Positions 1-9,255 of a stretch of 56,526 nucleotides of DNA are shown here, piece after piece. Within the stretch, counting starts at the first letter, position 1; each line of letters starts with the position of its first letter. The DNA is from JAHELQ01 sp965603365. Lineage in GTDB: Bacteria; Acidobacteriota; Aminicenantia; UBA2199. The notes beneath the pieces are model-generated. The model worked only from the letters and a program-made list of their open reading frames with translations, ran no database searches and had not been told where the DNA came from. The translations under genes and the position numbers were made by a program. The stretch covers positions 1-56,526 of the forward strand of contig CBFDCR010000033.1 of assembly GCA_965603365.1 (NCBI GenBank), given 5' to 3'.

Positions 1-23
1 CCCCCATTTTTCCCCCGATAACG
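1..23. repeat. 23-bp direct repeat, copy A (partner 1098-1120)
   Basis: A C-rich stretch starting CCCCCATTTTTCCCCCGATA recurs at 1098-1120 with two mismatches over 23 bp. The two copies bracket the MntA/HepT pair. Copy A begins at the first base of the window, so its true left edge is unknown. It may be a footprint of transfer of the toxin-antitoxin module or a dispersed repeat. Confidence 0.55.
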
Positions 24-38
24 CTATGAAACGGCCCC

Positions 39-100
39 CTAAACTGTTAGAAAGAAATCCTTTGTGCGTAGTAGGGGACGCGGACTCTCCCGTCCCCTAC
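39..100. repeat. 62-bp REP-like repeat, copy 1 (partner 22923-22984)
   Basis: This 62-bp stretch matches 22923-22984 at 55 of 62 positions in direct orientation. Its right half is a perfect 10-bp inverted repeat: GTAGGGGACG at 71-80 and CGTCCCCTAC at 91-100, with a 10-base loop. GTAG followed by a hairpin resembles the REP elements mobilised by RAYT-type transposases; this is inference, since no RAYT gene is in the window. The stop codon of the HepT-like gene (TAG on the minus strand, 97-99) lies inside the hairpin arm. Confidence 0.7.
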
Positions 101-537
101 ACCTTTTTATCTGCCTGCTCTCTTCTAAAGATTGTTTCAATTAATTTAGTAATTAAGGGGATTTCTGTACGGAAGGTTTTTATAACCTGCCAACGGAAAT
201 TTAAATAGCGGTGAGCCAGGCGGTTTCTTAAAGGCGCAAGCCGGGCCAGCCGGCTTTGCTCCTCCTCGGTAAATTTTAGAAACCTGGCACATTCCCTTAT
301 TGCTTCCTGGTAACTTGAAACATCAATTCCATTTTCTGTATTTAAAGTACCACATACTTCAATTAATGCTGTAAGAATATTTTCAACAGTTCTGTCCATT
401 AATTTCTGAAGTCTTCTGTCATTCTCATAATCGCTTAGGTTCTTTTCAGAGTAATCATCCTTAAACTCTTTCATTTCTGCTGAGATGAATTGGAGCGAAT
501 CTAAGATTCTACCTTTCGCATAATTAAACTCAGGCAT
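97..537 (-). CDS. HepT-like toxin (HEPN RNase fold)
   Basis: Predicted 146-aa HepT/DUF86-type protein, all-helical HEPN fold. The hallmark R-x4-H-x-Y motif is present as RNRLAHRY, with R104, H109 and Y111. In characterised pairs this motif is the RNase active site of the toxin, and its Tyr is adenylylated by the partner MntA. The start ATG (535-537) overlaps the end of the upstream nucleotidyltransferase gene by 8 nt, so the two are translationally coupled, antitoxin first. The stop codon lies in a repeat hairpin that may also act as terminator. The gene is visibly more AT-rich than the Tc operon to its right, consistent with separate acquisition. The family call is firm; toxicity is inferred. 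Confidence 0.85.
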   Translation of the reverse strand: MPEFNYAKGRILDSLQFISAEMKEFKDDYSEKNLSDYENDRRLQKLMDRTVENILTALIEVCGTLNTENGIDVSSYQEAIRECARFLKFTEEEQSRLARLAPLRNRLAHRYLNFRWQVIKTFRTEIPLITKLIETIFRREQADKKV

Positions 538-979
538 GTTTTAGCTCTCCCAGGTTTTTTTCTATGAGCATCCGCTGCCAATTCAGACCGAAAATCTTAA
601 AATCTTCCATATGATAAATGGCGTCATTTCTTAATTTTAAATAATCTATGTGATTTGTTATTAAGAGCGGCGTTCCCAGCACAATGGCATTGTAAAAGAG
701 CATTGGCCTGGAGAAATCCGCATCGATAACGATAACATCGACATCGATTCCAACTTTCTCAGACAAAGAGCAGGAAATCTCCGTTATCCTGTTGAATAAT
801 TCATCTTCGCTCAGATCGATATCCTCAAAAATAACAGCTATATCGATATCGGAGCTATCTTTGGCCATACCGGTCGAGCGAGACCCATATAAAAAGACGA
901 ATTTTAACCCGAAATGTGAGGCATTTTCTTTAAAATAGCTCTTCAAAAAATTAATAAATCTTTTATTACCTGGCCTCAT
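530..979 (-). CDS. MntA-like minimal nucleotidyltransferase antitoxin
   Basis: Predicted 149-aa nucleotidyltransferase of the MntA family. The catalytic signature GS-x10-DxD is intact: G32-S33, then D44-I-D46 within FLYGSRSTGMAKDSSDIDIA. A third acidic strand (DVDVIVIDADF) follows. In studied MntA/HepT systems this enzyme polyadenylylates the HepT Tyr and neutralises the RNase. It is the first gene of the pair and overlaps the HepT gene by 8 nt. Its promoter should lie in 980-1125, next to the operator-like sites that precede the divergent Tc operon. Confidence 0.85.
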   Translation of the reverse strand: MRPGNKRFINFLKSYFKENASHFGLKFVFLYGSRSTGMAKDSSDIDIAVIFEDIDLSEDELFNRITEISCSLSEKVGIDVDVIVIDADFSRPMLFYNAIVLGTPLLITNHIDYLKLRNDAIYHMEDFKIFGLNWQRMLIEKNLGELKHA

Positions 980-1097
980 GCGCTTATTATAATTTAAACC
1001 CCCTTTTTTTTCAACTATCCCGGGAGATCACAACCCTTCATCTAAAAACAGATTGATCTTGTAAAAAAAATGGGGACGAGCATCATCTGTACCATTT

Positions 1098-1120
1098 CCC
1101 CCACTTTTCCCCCGATAATG
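1098..1120. repeat. 23-bp direct repeat, copy B
   Basis: Matches 1-23 with two mismatches. It lies 119 bp upstream of the MntA start and directly before the operator-like array at 1126-1213. Together with copy A it brackets the toxin-antitoxin module. Confidence 0.55.
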
Positions 1121-1125
1121 ATATT

Positions 1126-1213
1126 GGCACAAATGTTATACATTTTGGAACATTTGTTATAACCGCTCCCCTTTTCCTGGAACAAATTTGCTCATTTTTG
1201 GAACATATGTTAT
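1126..1213. promoter_or_regulatory. Four phased operator-like repeats upstream of the Tc operon
   Basis: Four related 14-15-bp motifs start at 1126 (GGCACAAATGTTATA), 1147 (GGAACATTTGTTATA), 1179 (GGAACAAATTTGCTC) and 1200 (GGAACATATGTTATT). The core is the palindrome AACA-NN-TGTT, perfect in copies 2 and 4. Start-to-start distances are 21, 32 and 21 bp, that is close to 2, 3 and 2 turns of B-DNA. This would place all sites on one face of the helix, as expected for cooperative binding by a dimeric repressor or activator. The array lies between the divergent MntA gene and the Tc operon and could control either. The binding protein is unknown. Confidence 0.5.
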
Positions 1214-1249
1214 TTCGCCCCACCCCTCCCATCCCTTAAAATACCCCCA

Positions 1250-1277
1250 GATCGACTGACTTCAAAGTCAAGCGATC
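1250..1277. promoter_or_regulatory. 28-bp dyad before the TcB-TcC gene
   Basis: An imperfect palindrome, GATCG-ac-TGACTT-ca-AAGTCA-ag-CGATC, is centred between 1263 and 1264; only the AC/AG positions break symmetry outside the 2-bp centre. A possible -10 box TAAAAT lies at 1237-1242 with no clear -35. If that box is used, the dyad covers the transcription start and early leader. It could be a repressor operator or an RNA hairpin in the 5' leader. Confidence 0.45.
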
Positions 1278-1314
1278 GATTGATTTAAGTAAATAAACAG
1301 GCGGTAGAAAGAAT

Positions 1315-4300
1315 ATGGCTAAGAAAGAAGAGAATGCAAATCAAAAGAGCGGCGGCGATAAGATATCGGCTCCCAACGTTTCCTTGCCCGGCGGAGGCGG
1401 GGCGATAAGAGGAGTCGGCGAAACATTTCAACCGGATACCTTTTCCGGGACCGGCAGCCTGTCCATTCCCGTTTATACTTCTCCCTCCAGAGGATTTGAA
1501 CCGGATATCAGTCTCAATTACAACTCCGGTTCGGGGAATGGGACATTCGGTATCGGGTTCTCACTCTCCCTGTCCAAAATCTCCCGCAGAACGGAGAAGG
1601 GAATTCCAAAATATGACGATACCGATATATTCATATTGGCGGCGGAGGGCGAACTGGTCCCCGGGCAAATCAAGAGAGATAACCGGTGGATGAAGGATAT
1701 ACGGATCGAGACCGAAGCGGATGGCAGTTCCTGGAGGATCTGCCGGTACGTACCCCGCATTGAAGGAACCTTTAGCAATATTGAATATTGTACCAATGAG
1801 CAGACCGGCGAATCCTACTGGAAAGTCATCAGTAAAGATAACGTAACCAGTATTTACGGTGCCTCTGAAGCGGCCCGGATTGTCAACCCGGCAGACCGGA
1901 TTCAGGTTTTCGAATGGTTGGTTGAAAAAATCGTCGATGCCAGGGGCAACACGGTCATCTTTACATATAAACCGGAGAATGCCGACCATGTTCCCCGCGA
2001 CATATACGAAGTCAACCGCTCCTCTACCGCCAATAAATATATACAAAATATTAAATACGGGAATTATATAGACAGGGACGGGGGAAAAAAATTTGCCTTT
2101 GAACTGGTATTTGACTACGGCGAGCGGAATCTTTCCAACCTGGATAAAGCCGGCTGCGACCCGTACTCACCGGTAAATATGTGGGCGTGTCGCCGGGGCC
2201 CCTTTTCCTCCTTTCGCAGCGGCTTTGAAATCCGTACCTATCGCTTATGCCAAAACATTTTAATGTTTCACCATTTCGAAAAAGAACTGGGGGAAACCCC
2301 GTGCCTGGTGAGGTCTACCCGCTTAAATTATAAACAGACCAGAGTGATCTCCTGCCTGGAATCCGTGGAGGTGACCGGTCACCGGAGAGAGGCCGACGGC
2401 AGCTATGAAAGTCAGAAGATGCCGCCGCTGGAATTCAATTACTCTCAGTTTAATCCGCCCCGGAACCCCCGGTTCAAAAAACTCGAAATAGGGGATAAAG
2501 ACGGTACCATACCCGGCTACCTGGAGAGTTCCCAATTCTTACCCGTCGATCTTTACCGCGAGGGAGTGCCCGGTTTTTTATATAGCAATAAGTTAACCAC
2601 CCTCTATTTTGAGCCGGAGGGAGAGGGGAAATACTCGGTATCCAGGACTCCACGTGAATTTCCTCTAGAAAAAGAGATCCAGAGGGGAGAGGTATCGCTG
2701 GTTGACCTGGAAGGAGACGGTCAACTGGAACTGGTGGTCAACAATCCCTCAAAGCCGGGCTATTATCAAAACCGGCCGGACGGTTCCTGGGAGAAGTTTT
2801 TACCCTTTCCATCCTATCCCACCAATATGTTTACCCCCACCATGGAACAGGCAGGCCTGGCGGGCAACGGGAAAACAGATTTGCTCGAGGTGGGACAGAA
2901 TAATATTACGGTTTATCCTTCCAGAGGAAAGCAAGGTTATGATTCGGCCAGGTTGACACCCAGAGAGAACGATTTCCCACTGAGAAAAGCGGAATACCGG
3001 GAGGAGCTGGTCACCTTTGCCGATATTTTTGGAGACGGGCTGCCGCACCGGATAAAGATAACCAACGGATGTGTCCAATGCTGGCCCAACCTGGGGTACG
3101 GCCGCTTCGCCGCCAAAGTAACCTTTGGCAATGCCCCCTGTTTTGATACGGATTTAGATATTCGCCGCATCTATTTGGCCGATATCGACGGTTCCGGAGC
3201 CGCCGACCTGGTGTATGTGTACCCGGATCGAATAAAAATATATCTCAATCAAAGCGGGAATTCCTTTTCAGAGCCCATAACCATCATGCTGCCGGAGCCC
3301 TACAGCGAGATCGACCGGATCAGCTTTACCGACATATCAGGTAACGGTACCACCAGCCTGGTCTTCACCAAAATAGCGCCCCTCCCCAGGCATTATTACT
3401 TTGATTTCAAGGGGGAAATCGAGGGGGAAGAGGGCGAAGCGGCCGTCTGCCTGAAACCCTATCTGTTGACCGAGATAAACAACAACCTGGGTGCTGTGAC
3501 TCAAATCCAATATTGCAGTTCCACCAAATTCTACCTGAAAGACAAAAAAACCGGCCGGCCCTGGGTAACGAAACTGCCGTTCCCGGTCCAGGTAGTGGAG
3601 AGGGTCGTCAGCATCGATAACATTTCCGGTTCACGGTCCGTCAATACATTTAAGTATCACGACGGCTATTATGACCCGGTGGAGAGAGAGTTCCGGGGAT
3701 TCGGGTACGTGGAGACCCGGGATACGGAGACTTACGAAGAGTACGAAAAGAGCAGATCGAACCCCGGTTTCCCGGTGGAGAGACTCAACAAGGAGTTATA
3801 TGTACCTCCCGTTTATACCCGGTCCTGGTATCATACCGGTGCCTATATTGAGGAGGGTATTATTACGAAGCATTACCGGGAGGAGTACTTCCGGGGAGAC
3901 TCCGGAGCCTATAATTTCCCCGACAGCGTGTTTCAAAAGGAGATATATGAGCAGGATTCCGATACCGTCAAGCAGGCCTATGCTGCCCTGAAAGGCCGGG
4001 TTTTGCGCCGGGAAGTTTATGCAGAGGATAAAAAGCCGGAGTCGGCCAATCCATATTCGGTAGAGGAGTCAAACGTCGAGGTGGTACTCCGGCAAGCCAA
4101 AGGGGATCAATCCTACGCCGTATTTATGGTGAATCCGCGGCAGAGCATCGCCTATCACTACGAACGAAATCCCGAAGATCCCAGGGTAGAGCAGAGATTT
4201 ACATTGGAAGTCGACGATTTCGGCAATATCACCAGGTCCTGTACCGTTTTCCTACCCCGGCGGGAAAGACAGGATATCCACCCTGAACAGCGGCAGTTAA

Positions 4301-7300
4301 AAGCCACCGCCAACCTCGGCTGCTATATCAACGAGACCGATTCATCACGCTGGATCGGGGTGAATTGTCAGGCCCAGGAGTTTGAAATCTTCGGATTGGA
4401 TTTGAAAGGGGGGCCTTACTTCGGTTTCGACGAGATCAAATCACAGATGGATGCCGCCCTGCAAAACCGTCTGCCTTATGAGGGGGAACTCACTGCCAAC
4501 ACACTACAGACCCGGCAGCTAACCTGGAATAGAACCTTCTACTGGAGCGAGAATCAGACCGAAGCCCTGCCGCCGGGCCGGATCGCATCTCGCGGTCTAC
4601 TCCATCACCGGGCGGAGGCCGTCTTTACCAAAGAATTCATAACAGATGTATTTGCCGGCAAGCTGACGGATGATACCATCCGAGGGGAAGGCGGCTACTT
4701 CTATGACGAAGAGACCGGTTACTGGTGGAACCGGGGATTGGTGCAGCACTATTTTAAAGAACCTGCCGGTTTTTACATGCCCTGCAAAACAGAGAATTCC
4801 TTTGCTGATCCGTCATCTACTCTCTTTTCTAAAACCACAGCCGCTTATGATCCGTACTTTCTCTCACCGGTAAAAGTCACTCGATATATCGATGAAACCG
4901 ACCCGGCCAGGATAATAAAAAATGTCGAAACTGTCGAATTAGATTACATCACCCTCCAGCCGAAACAATTGATCGACATTAATAACAATGTGTCGCAGGT
5001 CCTGTTTGATCCACTGGGCCAGGTGATTGTTAGCTCACTATTCGGCACGGAGGACGGAGAAGAGATGGGAGGTATGAGGATTTATCCTTACGAAGGAAAA
5101 CCCGCCGAGTATAAAAGACGTCTGACCACGAAATCCGGGAAGCCCGTTACTTTTGATGATGTACTCGATGAGCTGAAGTATTACCTGCAAGGGGCGGCCA
5201 GTTTCTTCTATTATAATTTGTTTGCCTGGAAAGAGCATAACCAGCCCACATGTGCCATTAATCTCTTGAGAGAAGAGTATTATCATACCACTAAAAGTAC
5301 GACATCAGCCTTTTCCTGCACCACATCAATCGCTTATTCCGACGGTTTTGGCCGGGAACTGGAGACCAAACTCAAGGTGGATCCCGGCATTGCCATCATC
5401 CGGGATGCCCAGGGTAAACTGGCCCTTGATCAAGACAACAAACCCTTGCAGGCTGAAACCCAGGACCGCTGGCAGGTATCGGGCAGAACCGTTTATAACA
5501 ATAAAGGCAAACCCTGTGAGCAGTACCTGCCCTATTTCAGCAACACCCCTTATTATGAGACACAAAAAGAAATCGTAGATGAAAAACTGGTGCCGCCGCC
5601 CACCGTCATCCACTACGATCCGCTGTTGAGGGTCATCCGCACCGACACCCCCAAAGGCTTCTTCTCCAGGGTAGCATTCACCCCCTGGGAAGAGAGACAT
5701 TACGATGAAGGCGATACCGTAAAAGATTCTCCCTATTATATCGATTTCATGAAACATTACCCCCCCGACCCCACCCAGGCGCAAAAGGATGCAAAGGATG
5801 CCCTGGACAAAGCCGCCGCCCTTTACGATACTCCGGGGCTAAACATGCTGGACAGCCGGGGCAGCCGCTTCCTGCAGATTGAGCACCTGGTGAACCCTCT
5901 GGATGAAACCGAGTCTGTCCTACCTACTTATTACAGGGTGGATATACAGGGACGGGTAGTGGAGGCCATTGATCCGCGGCTCTATCAAGCCAATATAACC
6001 GGAGGAACCGCTTACTACAACTTCCGCTACCGCTATGCCATGGCTGAAGAAAACCCCCTCTCTATTGACAGTGCCGATGCCGGAAAGCAGCTCCATTTCA
6101 GCAATATTTTCGGCAATCTCATCTGGTCCCTGAGCCCCCGGAATTTCGACCAGATCATTGCTTACGATCGGCTGCAGAGACGTGTTGAGGTGGAGGTCAA
6201 AAAGATAAATGAAGACGGGACAGTGGCAGCGGATAACGTAGTAGAACTGTATACCTACGGAGAAACACAAACAGATCCCGAAGACAATAATTTACGCGGC
6301 CAGGTTTTCCGGTTAATCGATCTGTCCGGTATCGTCACCAACAGTCGATACAGTATGAAAGGTGAAATACAACAGTCATCCAGACAGTTGACCGCAGATT
6401 ACAAAGCAGCCGTCAACTGGGATGATCAGGTGACCCTGGAGCCCGACCGGTACACGACGCAATTCCATTATGATGCCTTGAGCCGATTGATTTCCCAGAC
6501 CACCCCCGACGGCACCATTACCACCAATGCGTATAACCGGGCCGGGTTACTGGATACCGTAATCCTTCAATATAAAGACGGTACAGAACAGCCCATCGTC
6601 AACCACATCGAATACAATGCCAATCAACAGCGATTACAGATCACCTATGAAAACGGTGTTACGACCACTTACACGTATGAAGATACCACCCTTCGCTTGA
6701 TCAAACTTTACAGTACCCGGCCGGTAAAAAACTCTCGCGAATCCGTGATTCAAAACATAGTATATACTTATGATCCGGTGGGTAATATTACCCGGACGCG
6801 GGACCATACCTTTGAGACCGTATTCTGCAATAACCAGCAGGTGGAACCTCTCTCCGATTATACCTACGACTCCCTCTACCGGTTATTAAAAGCCAACGGC
6901 AGGCAGCATCCGGGCATCAACAGCGATACCTATGTGAACAACAAGAAAAACAATGACTTCAAGCAGAGCAAGTTCGGTTATCTTTGTCCCCCCAATGTCA
7001 ACGATCAAACCCATCTGGAAAATTATTCGGAACTGTATACCTATGATGACGGCGGGAACCTGGTAAAAAAACAGCACCAGGCCAGCTCCTCGTCGTGGTC
7101 CATGGCGACACCGGTGGAGGATAACTCAAACCGCTTGAAAGACCGGGAATACGATGCTTCGGGCAACCTGAGACAAATAAACCTGAACAGCGCGGTCAGC
7201 CTCACTTTTAATTGCTGTGAAAACTTAATCAAAGCCGGGGTGATCGAAAGACCGGATGAACCGGACGACTGCGACTATTACAACTATGACAGCGATGAGA

Positions 7301-8871
7301 TAAGAACCCGTAAAGTATCGGAACGCCTGGCCCACGGCGGCTCCGTCACGGAAAAAGAGGAAAAAATCTACCTGGGCAATTATGAGATCAAACGTATTAA
7401 ATCGGAAACAGCCGAAGGTGAAACCACTATCCTGTACCGCCAAACCCTGCGGGTCATGGACGATAAAACCTGTGTGGCCATCATGCACTACTGGATACAG
7501 GATGATTTGCATCGGGAAGTTGAAAAAGCCGGTACCCGGAAGCTTCGTTATCAACTGGATAATAACCTGGGTTCCGTTTCATTGGAAGTGGATGACGATG
7601 CCGCCCTGATCAGCTACGAAGAGTACTTCCCCTACGGCGGCACCGCCATCATCGCCGGAAATAACCGGAAGGAGGTGGCCCTCAAAGAGTACCGCTACTC
7701 CGGCAAGGAGCGGGACGACAGCACCGGTCTCTACTATTACGGTGCCCGCTACTACGCCCCCTGGCTGGGCCGCTGGCTCAAGCCCGATCCCGCCGGTCCA
7801 ACTGATGGATTGAATTTGTATGCCTTTGTAGGTGGAAATCCGATAAGCAAGATCGACTCGGAAGGGAATTGGGGCGTCTGGGCCACCCTGGCTGGCACAC
7901 TCACAACACTGGGAATCGGCGGTGGAGGGGGATATCAGACAGGGCATGGCATGGGGACTATGTCCGGTATATTTATGGGAGTTGCTGCCGGTGCCCTTGG
8001 CGCCGCTGTTGGAGCAACATTGGCAGGCGTTGGGTTGGCAGGGATAGGTGCTGCAGCACTCTATGGAGCCGGTACGGCAATTGCCGGAGCGGTAGTTGGC
8101 GGTGCGGTCGGGCGCGCAGTAATGAGAGGTACGTCAGCGCTGGGGGCACCACCCCTGGTGACCTCTGTAACAGGTATGGTCACATCAGGTACAAGTGGGG
8201 CGCTTTTAGGAGGAATGATATCGGGATATTCTAAAACCGGCAGCCTGGCTGTGGGAATCGCAACCGGAATCGGTAGCGCGGTTTTATCTTCAGGGGCGCA
8301 CCTGGGATTGCTCGGAATGCTTCGCGGCGCAACAATAGATCCCGTTGAACTGACCGACAGTAGTAAAATCGTAAAGGCCGTTCCGCCTTCTTCTGTTGGT
8401 AGCCAATTGCTAAAAAACCGTAAGCTTCTAGTAATGGCACCTAAAAAGGAAGCGGAAGAGAGTTTTTCAGAAACCTGGGATCAAGGCAAAACACTTTCAT
8501 ATGACAAAGAACCCAACGAAATATTCAGGCTCCAACCGTTTTCAAGAACAGGAGATTCCTTGCATACGGTAATTGCCCATGGTTCACGAGGTTACATCAT
8601 GGTCCCGACCGGGAATAAAGGTGGAGTCATGCGCCCGATGTCAATTCAAAACTTTGCTGAATATGTTAAAGGAGAACTGGGGGGGGGCAATACTCCGATA
8701 AAGTTCATCTCCTGCTTCGGCGGTGCAACCGGATTTAATGTCAACGCTCAAATACTTGCGAACATAACGGGGAGAGAAGTATATGCGTATCCGGGTAAGG
8801 AAAATCCGGCGTTTGGTGCGTTTAAGGATCAACAATGGAAAAAATTCAGTCCGAATAAGAAGAGTAATTAA
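1315..8871 (+). CDS. Tc toxin TcB-TcC fusion (SpvB/RHS protein)
   Basis: A 2518-aa protein joining what are usually two Tc subunits. Residues about 35-330 are an SpvB domain (GTGSLSIPVYTSPSRGFEPD). About 440-690 hold FG-GAP/VCBS blades (LVDLEGDGQLEL, LADIDGSGAADL, FTDISGNGTTSL), and about 723-830 match TcdB mid-N (KLPFPVQVVERV, EREFRGFGYVE). RHS/YD repeats run from about 1300 to 2140. The RHS core ends at 2184 (GLYYYGARYYAPWLGRWLKPD, DGLNLYAFVGGNP), with D2158 and D2164 at the positions linked to autoproteolysis in RHS/TcC cores. Residues 2186-2262 are Gly/Ala-rich and hydrophobic. The last 170 residues are a putative effector with H2422-G and C2467. In known Tc machines TcB-TcC forms a cocoon around the cleaved effector and docks onto TcA. 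It is first in the operon, 25 bp before the next gene. Confidence 0.9.
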   Translation: MAKKEENANQKSGGDKISAPNVSLPGGGGAIRGVGETFQPDTFSGTGSLSIPVYTSPSRGFEPDISLNYNSGSGNGTFGIGFSLSLSKISRRTEKGIPKYDDTDIFILAAEGELVPGQIKRDNRWMKDIRIETEADGSSWRICRYVPRIEGTFSNIEYCTNEQTGESYWKVISKDNVTSIYGASEAARIVNPADRIQVFEWLVEKIVDARGNTVIFTYKPENADHVPRDIYEVNRSSTANKYIQNIKYGNYIDRDGGKKFAFELVFDYGERNLSNLDKAGCDPYSPVNMWACRRGPFSSFRSGFEIRTYRLCQNILMFHHFEKELGETPCLVRSTRLNYKQTRVISCLESVEVTGHRREADGSYESQKMPPLEFNYSQFNPPRNPRFKKLEIGDKDGTIPGYLESSQFLPVDLYREGVPGFLYSNKLTTLYFEPEGEGKYSVSRTPREFPLEKEIQRGEVSLVDLEGDGQLELVVNNPSKPGYYQNRPDGSWEKFLPFPSYPTNMFTPTMEQAGLAGNGKTDLLEVGQNNITVYPSRGKQGYDSARLTPRENDFPLRKAEYREELVTFADIFGDGLPHRIKITNGCVQCWPNLGYGRFAAKVTFGNAPCFDTDLDIRRIYLADIDGSGAADLVYVYPDRIKIYLNQSGNSFSEPITIMLPEPYSEIDRISFTDISGNGTTSLVFTKIAPLPRHYYFDFKGEIEGEEGEAAVCLKPYLLTEINNNLGAVTQIQYCSSTKFYLKDKKTGRPWVTKLPFPVQVVERVVSIDNISGSRSVNTFKYHDGYYDPVEREFRGFGYVETRDTETYEEYEKSRSNPGFPVERLNKELYVPPVYTRSWYHTGAYIEEGIITKHYREEYFRGDSGAYNFPDSVFQKEIYEQDSDTVKQAYAALKGRVLRREVYAEDKKPESANPYSVEESNVEVVLRQAKGDQSYAVFMVNPRQSIAYHYERNPEDPRVEQRFTLEVDDFGNITRSCTVFLPRRERQDIHPEQRQLKATANLGCYINETDSSRWIGVNCQAQEFEIFGLDLKGGPYFGFDEIKSQMDAALQNRLPYEGELTANTLQTRQLTWNRTFYWSENQTEALPPGRIASRGLLHHRAEAVFTKEFITDVFAGKLTDDTIRGEGGYFYDEETGYWWNRGLVQHYFKEPAGFYMPCKTENSFADPSSTLFSKTTAAYDPYFLSPVKVTRYIDETDPARIIKNVETVELDYITLQPKQLIDINNNVSQVLFDPLGQVIVSSLFGTEDGEEMGGMRIYPYEGKPAEYKRRLTTKSGKPVTFDDVLDELKYYLQGAASFFYYNLFAWKEHNQPTCAINLLREEYYHTTKSTTSAFSCTTSIAYSDGFGRELETKLKVDPGIAIIRDAQGKLALDQDNKPLQAETQDRWQVSGRTVYNNKGKPCEQYLPYFSNTPYYETQKEIVDEKLVPPPTVIHYDPLLRVIRTDTPKGFFSRVAFTPWEERHYDEGDTVKDSPYYIDFMKHYPPDPTQAQKDAKDALDKAAALYDTPGLNMLDSRGSRFLQIEHLVNPLDETESVLPTYYRVDIQGRVVEAIDPRLYQANITGGTAYYNFRYRYAMAEENPLSIDSADAGKQLHFSNIFGNLIWSLSPRNFDQIIAYDRLQRRVEVEVKKINEDGTVAADNVVELYTYGETQTDPEDNNLRGQVFRLIDLSGIVTNSRYSMKGEIQQSSRQLTADYKAAVNWDDQVTLEPDRYTTQFHYDALSRLISQTTPDGTITTNAYNRAGLLDTVILQYKDGTEQPIVNHIEYNANQQRLQITYENGVTTTYTYEDTTLRLIKLYSTRPVKNSRESVIQNIVYTYDPVGNITRTRDHTFETVFCNNQQVEPLSDYTYDSLYRLLKANGRQHPGINSDTYVNNKKNNDFKQSKFGYLCPPNVNDQTHLENYSELYTYDDGGNLVKKQHQASSSSWSMATPVEDNSNRLKDREYDASGNLRQINLNSAVSLTFNCCENLIKAGVIERPDEPDDCDYYNYDSDEIRTRKVSERLAHGGSVTEKEEKIYLGNYEIKRIKSETAEGETTILYRQTLRVMDDKTCVAIMHYWIQDDLHREVEKAGTRKLRYQLDNNLGSVSLEVDDDAALISYEEYFPYGGTAIIAGNNRKEVALKEYRYSGKERDDSTGLYYYGARYYAPWLGRWLKPDPAGPTDGLNLYAFVGGNPISKIDSEGNWGVWATLAGTLTTLGIGGGGGYQTGHGMGTMSGIFMGVAAGALGAAVGATLAGVGLAGIGAAALYGAGTAIAGAVVGGAVGRAVMRGTSALGAPPLVTSVTGMVTSGTSGALLGGMISGYSKTGSLAVGIATGIGSAVLSSGAHLGLLGMLRGATIDPVELTDSSKIVKAVPPSSVGSQLLKNRKLLVMAPKKEAEESFSETWDQGKTLSYDKEPNEIFRLQPFSRTGDSLHTVIAHGSRGYIMVPTGNKGGVMRPMSIQNFAEYVKGELGGGNTPIKFISCFGGATGFNVNAQILANITGREVYAYPGKENPAFGAFKDQQWKKFSPNKKSN

Positions 8872-8896
8872 TAGATTGTTAGATAAGGAGGAAAAA

Positions 8897-9223
8897 ATGA
8901 AACGAAAAGAGAATTTAAGTATCCCGGAGTGTCCGGCCGGGGTAGCGGCCGAACTGGGGGTCCAGCGGGCCTGTAAGGAGGCGGGTATCCCTTCGGCCAC
9001 GCTGCTGGTGGTGGGAAAGGATGACAGGGTGTACCGGTATAATTACACGGCACCTGAAAAGAATATGGCGGCAACAGATCAAGAGTACCCGGACTGTCCC
9101 TGTGAAGTCTGCCAGAAAATTCAACCCCAGCTTCAAAGGTGGTGTGCAGATTCCAGTCACCCGCCCGACACGCCTATGCTGGTATATTACGAAGGTTCCC
9201 TCTGTTACTGCTATTGCCGTTAA
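8897..9223 (+). CDS. Small Cys-rich Tc-operon protein, function unknown
   Basis: A 108-aa protein not recognised from any family. The start at 8897 is chosen because TAAGGAGG (8884-8891) lies 5 nt upstream; the open frame extends further left but only into the RHS gene's 3' end. It has nine cysteines: CPCEVC in the middle and a C-terminal CYCYCR. Its tail DTPML...GSLCYCYC resembles DTPVL...GGQACYCCC in the Hint protein of the same operon. It lies between the TcB-TcC fusion (25 bp upstream) and TcA (32 bp downstream). It could be a metal-binding or disulfide-linked accessory protein, a chaperone, or an immunity-like partner of the variable RHS tail. No signal peptide is seen. Confidence 0.75.
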   Translation: MKRKENLSIPECPAGVAAELGVQRACKEAGIPSATLLVVGKDDRVYRYNYTAPEKNMAATDQEYPDCPCEVCQKIQPQLQRWCADSSHPPDTPMLVYYEGSLCYCYCR

Positions 9224-9255
9224 TACATTTTTAAAAACCAAATCAGGAGGTTAAC

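Noticed and set aside
26..208. Small plus-strand frame at the left edge
   Set aside because: It runs through the 62-bp repeat and is antisense to the HepT end; no support as a gene.
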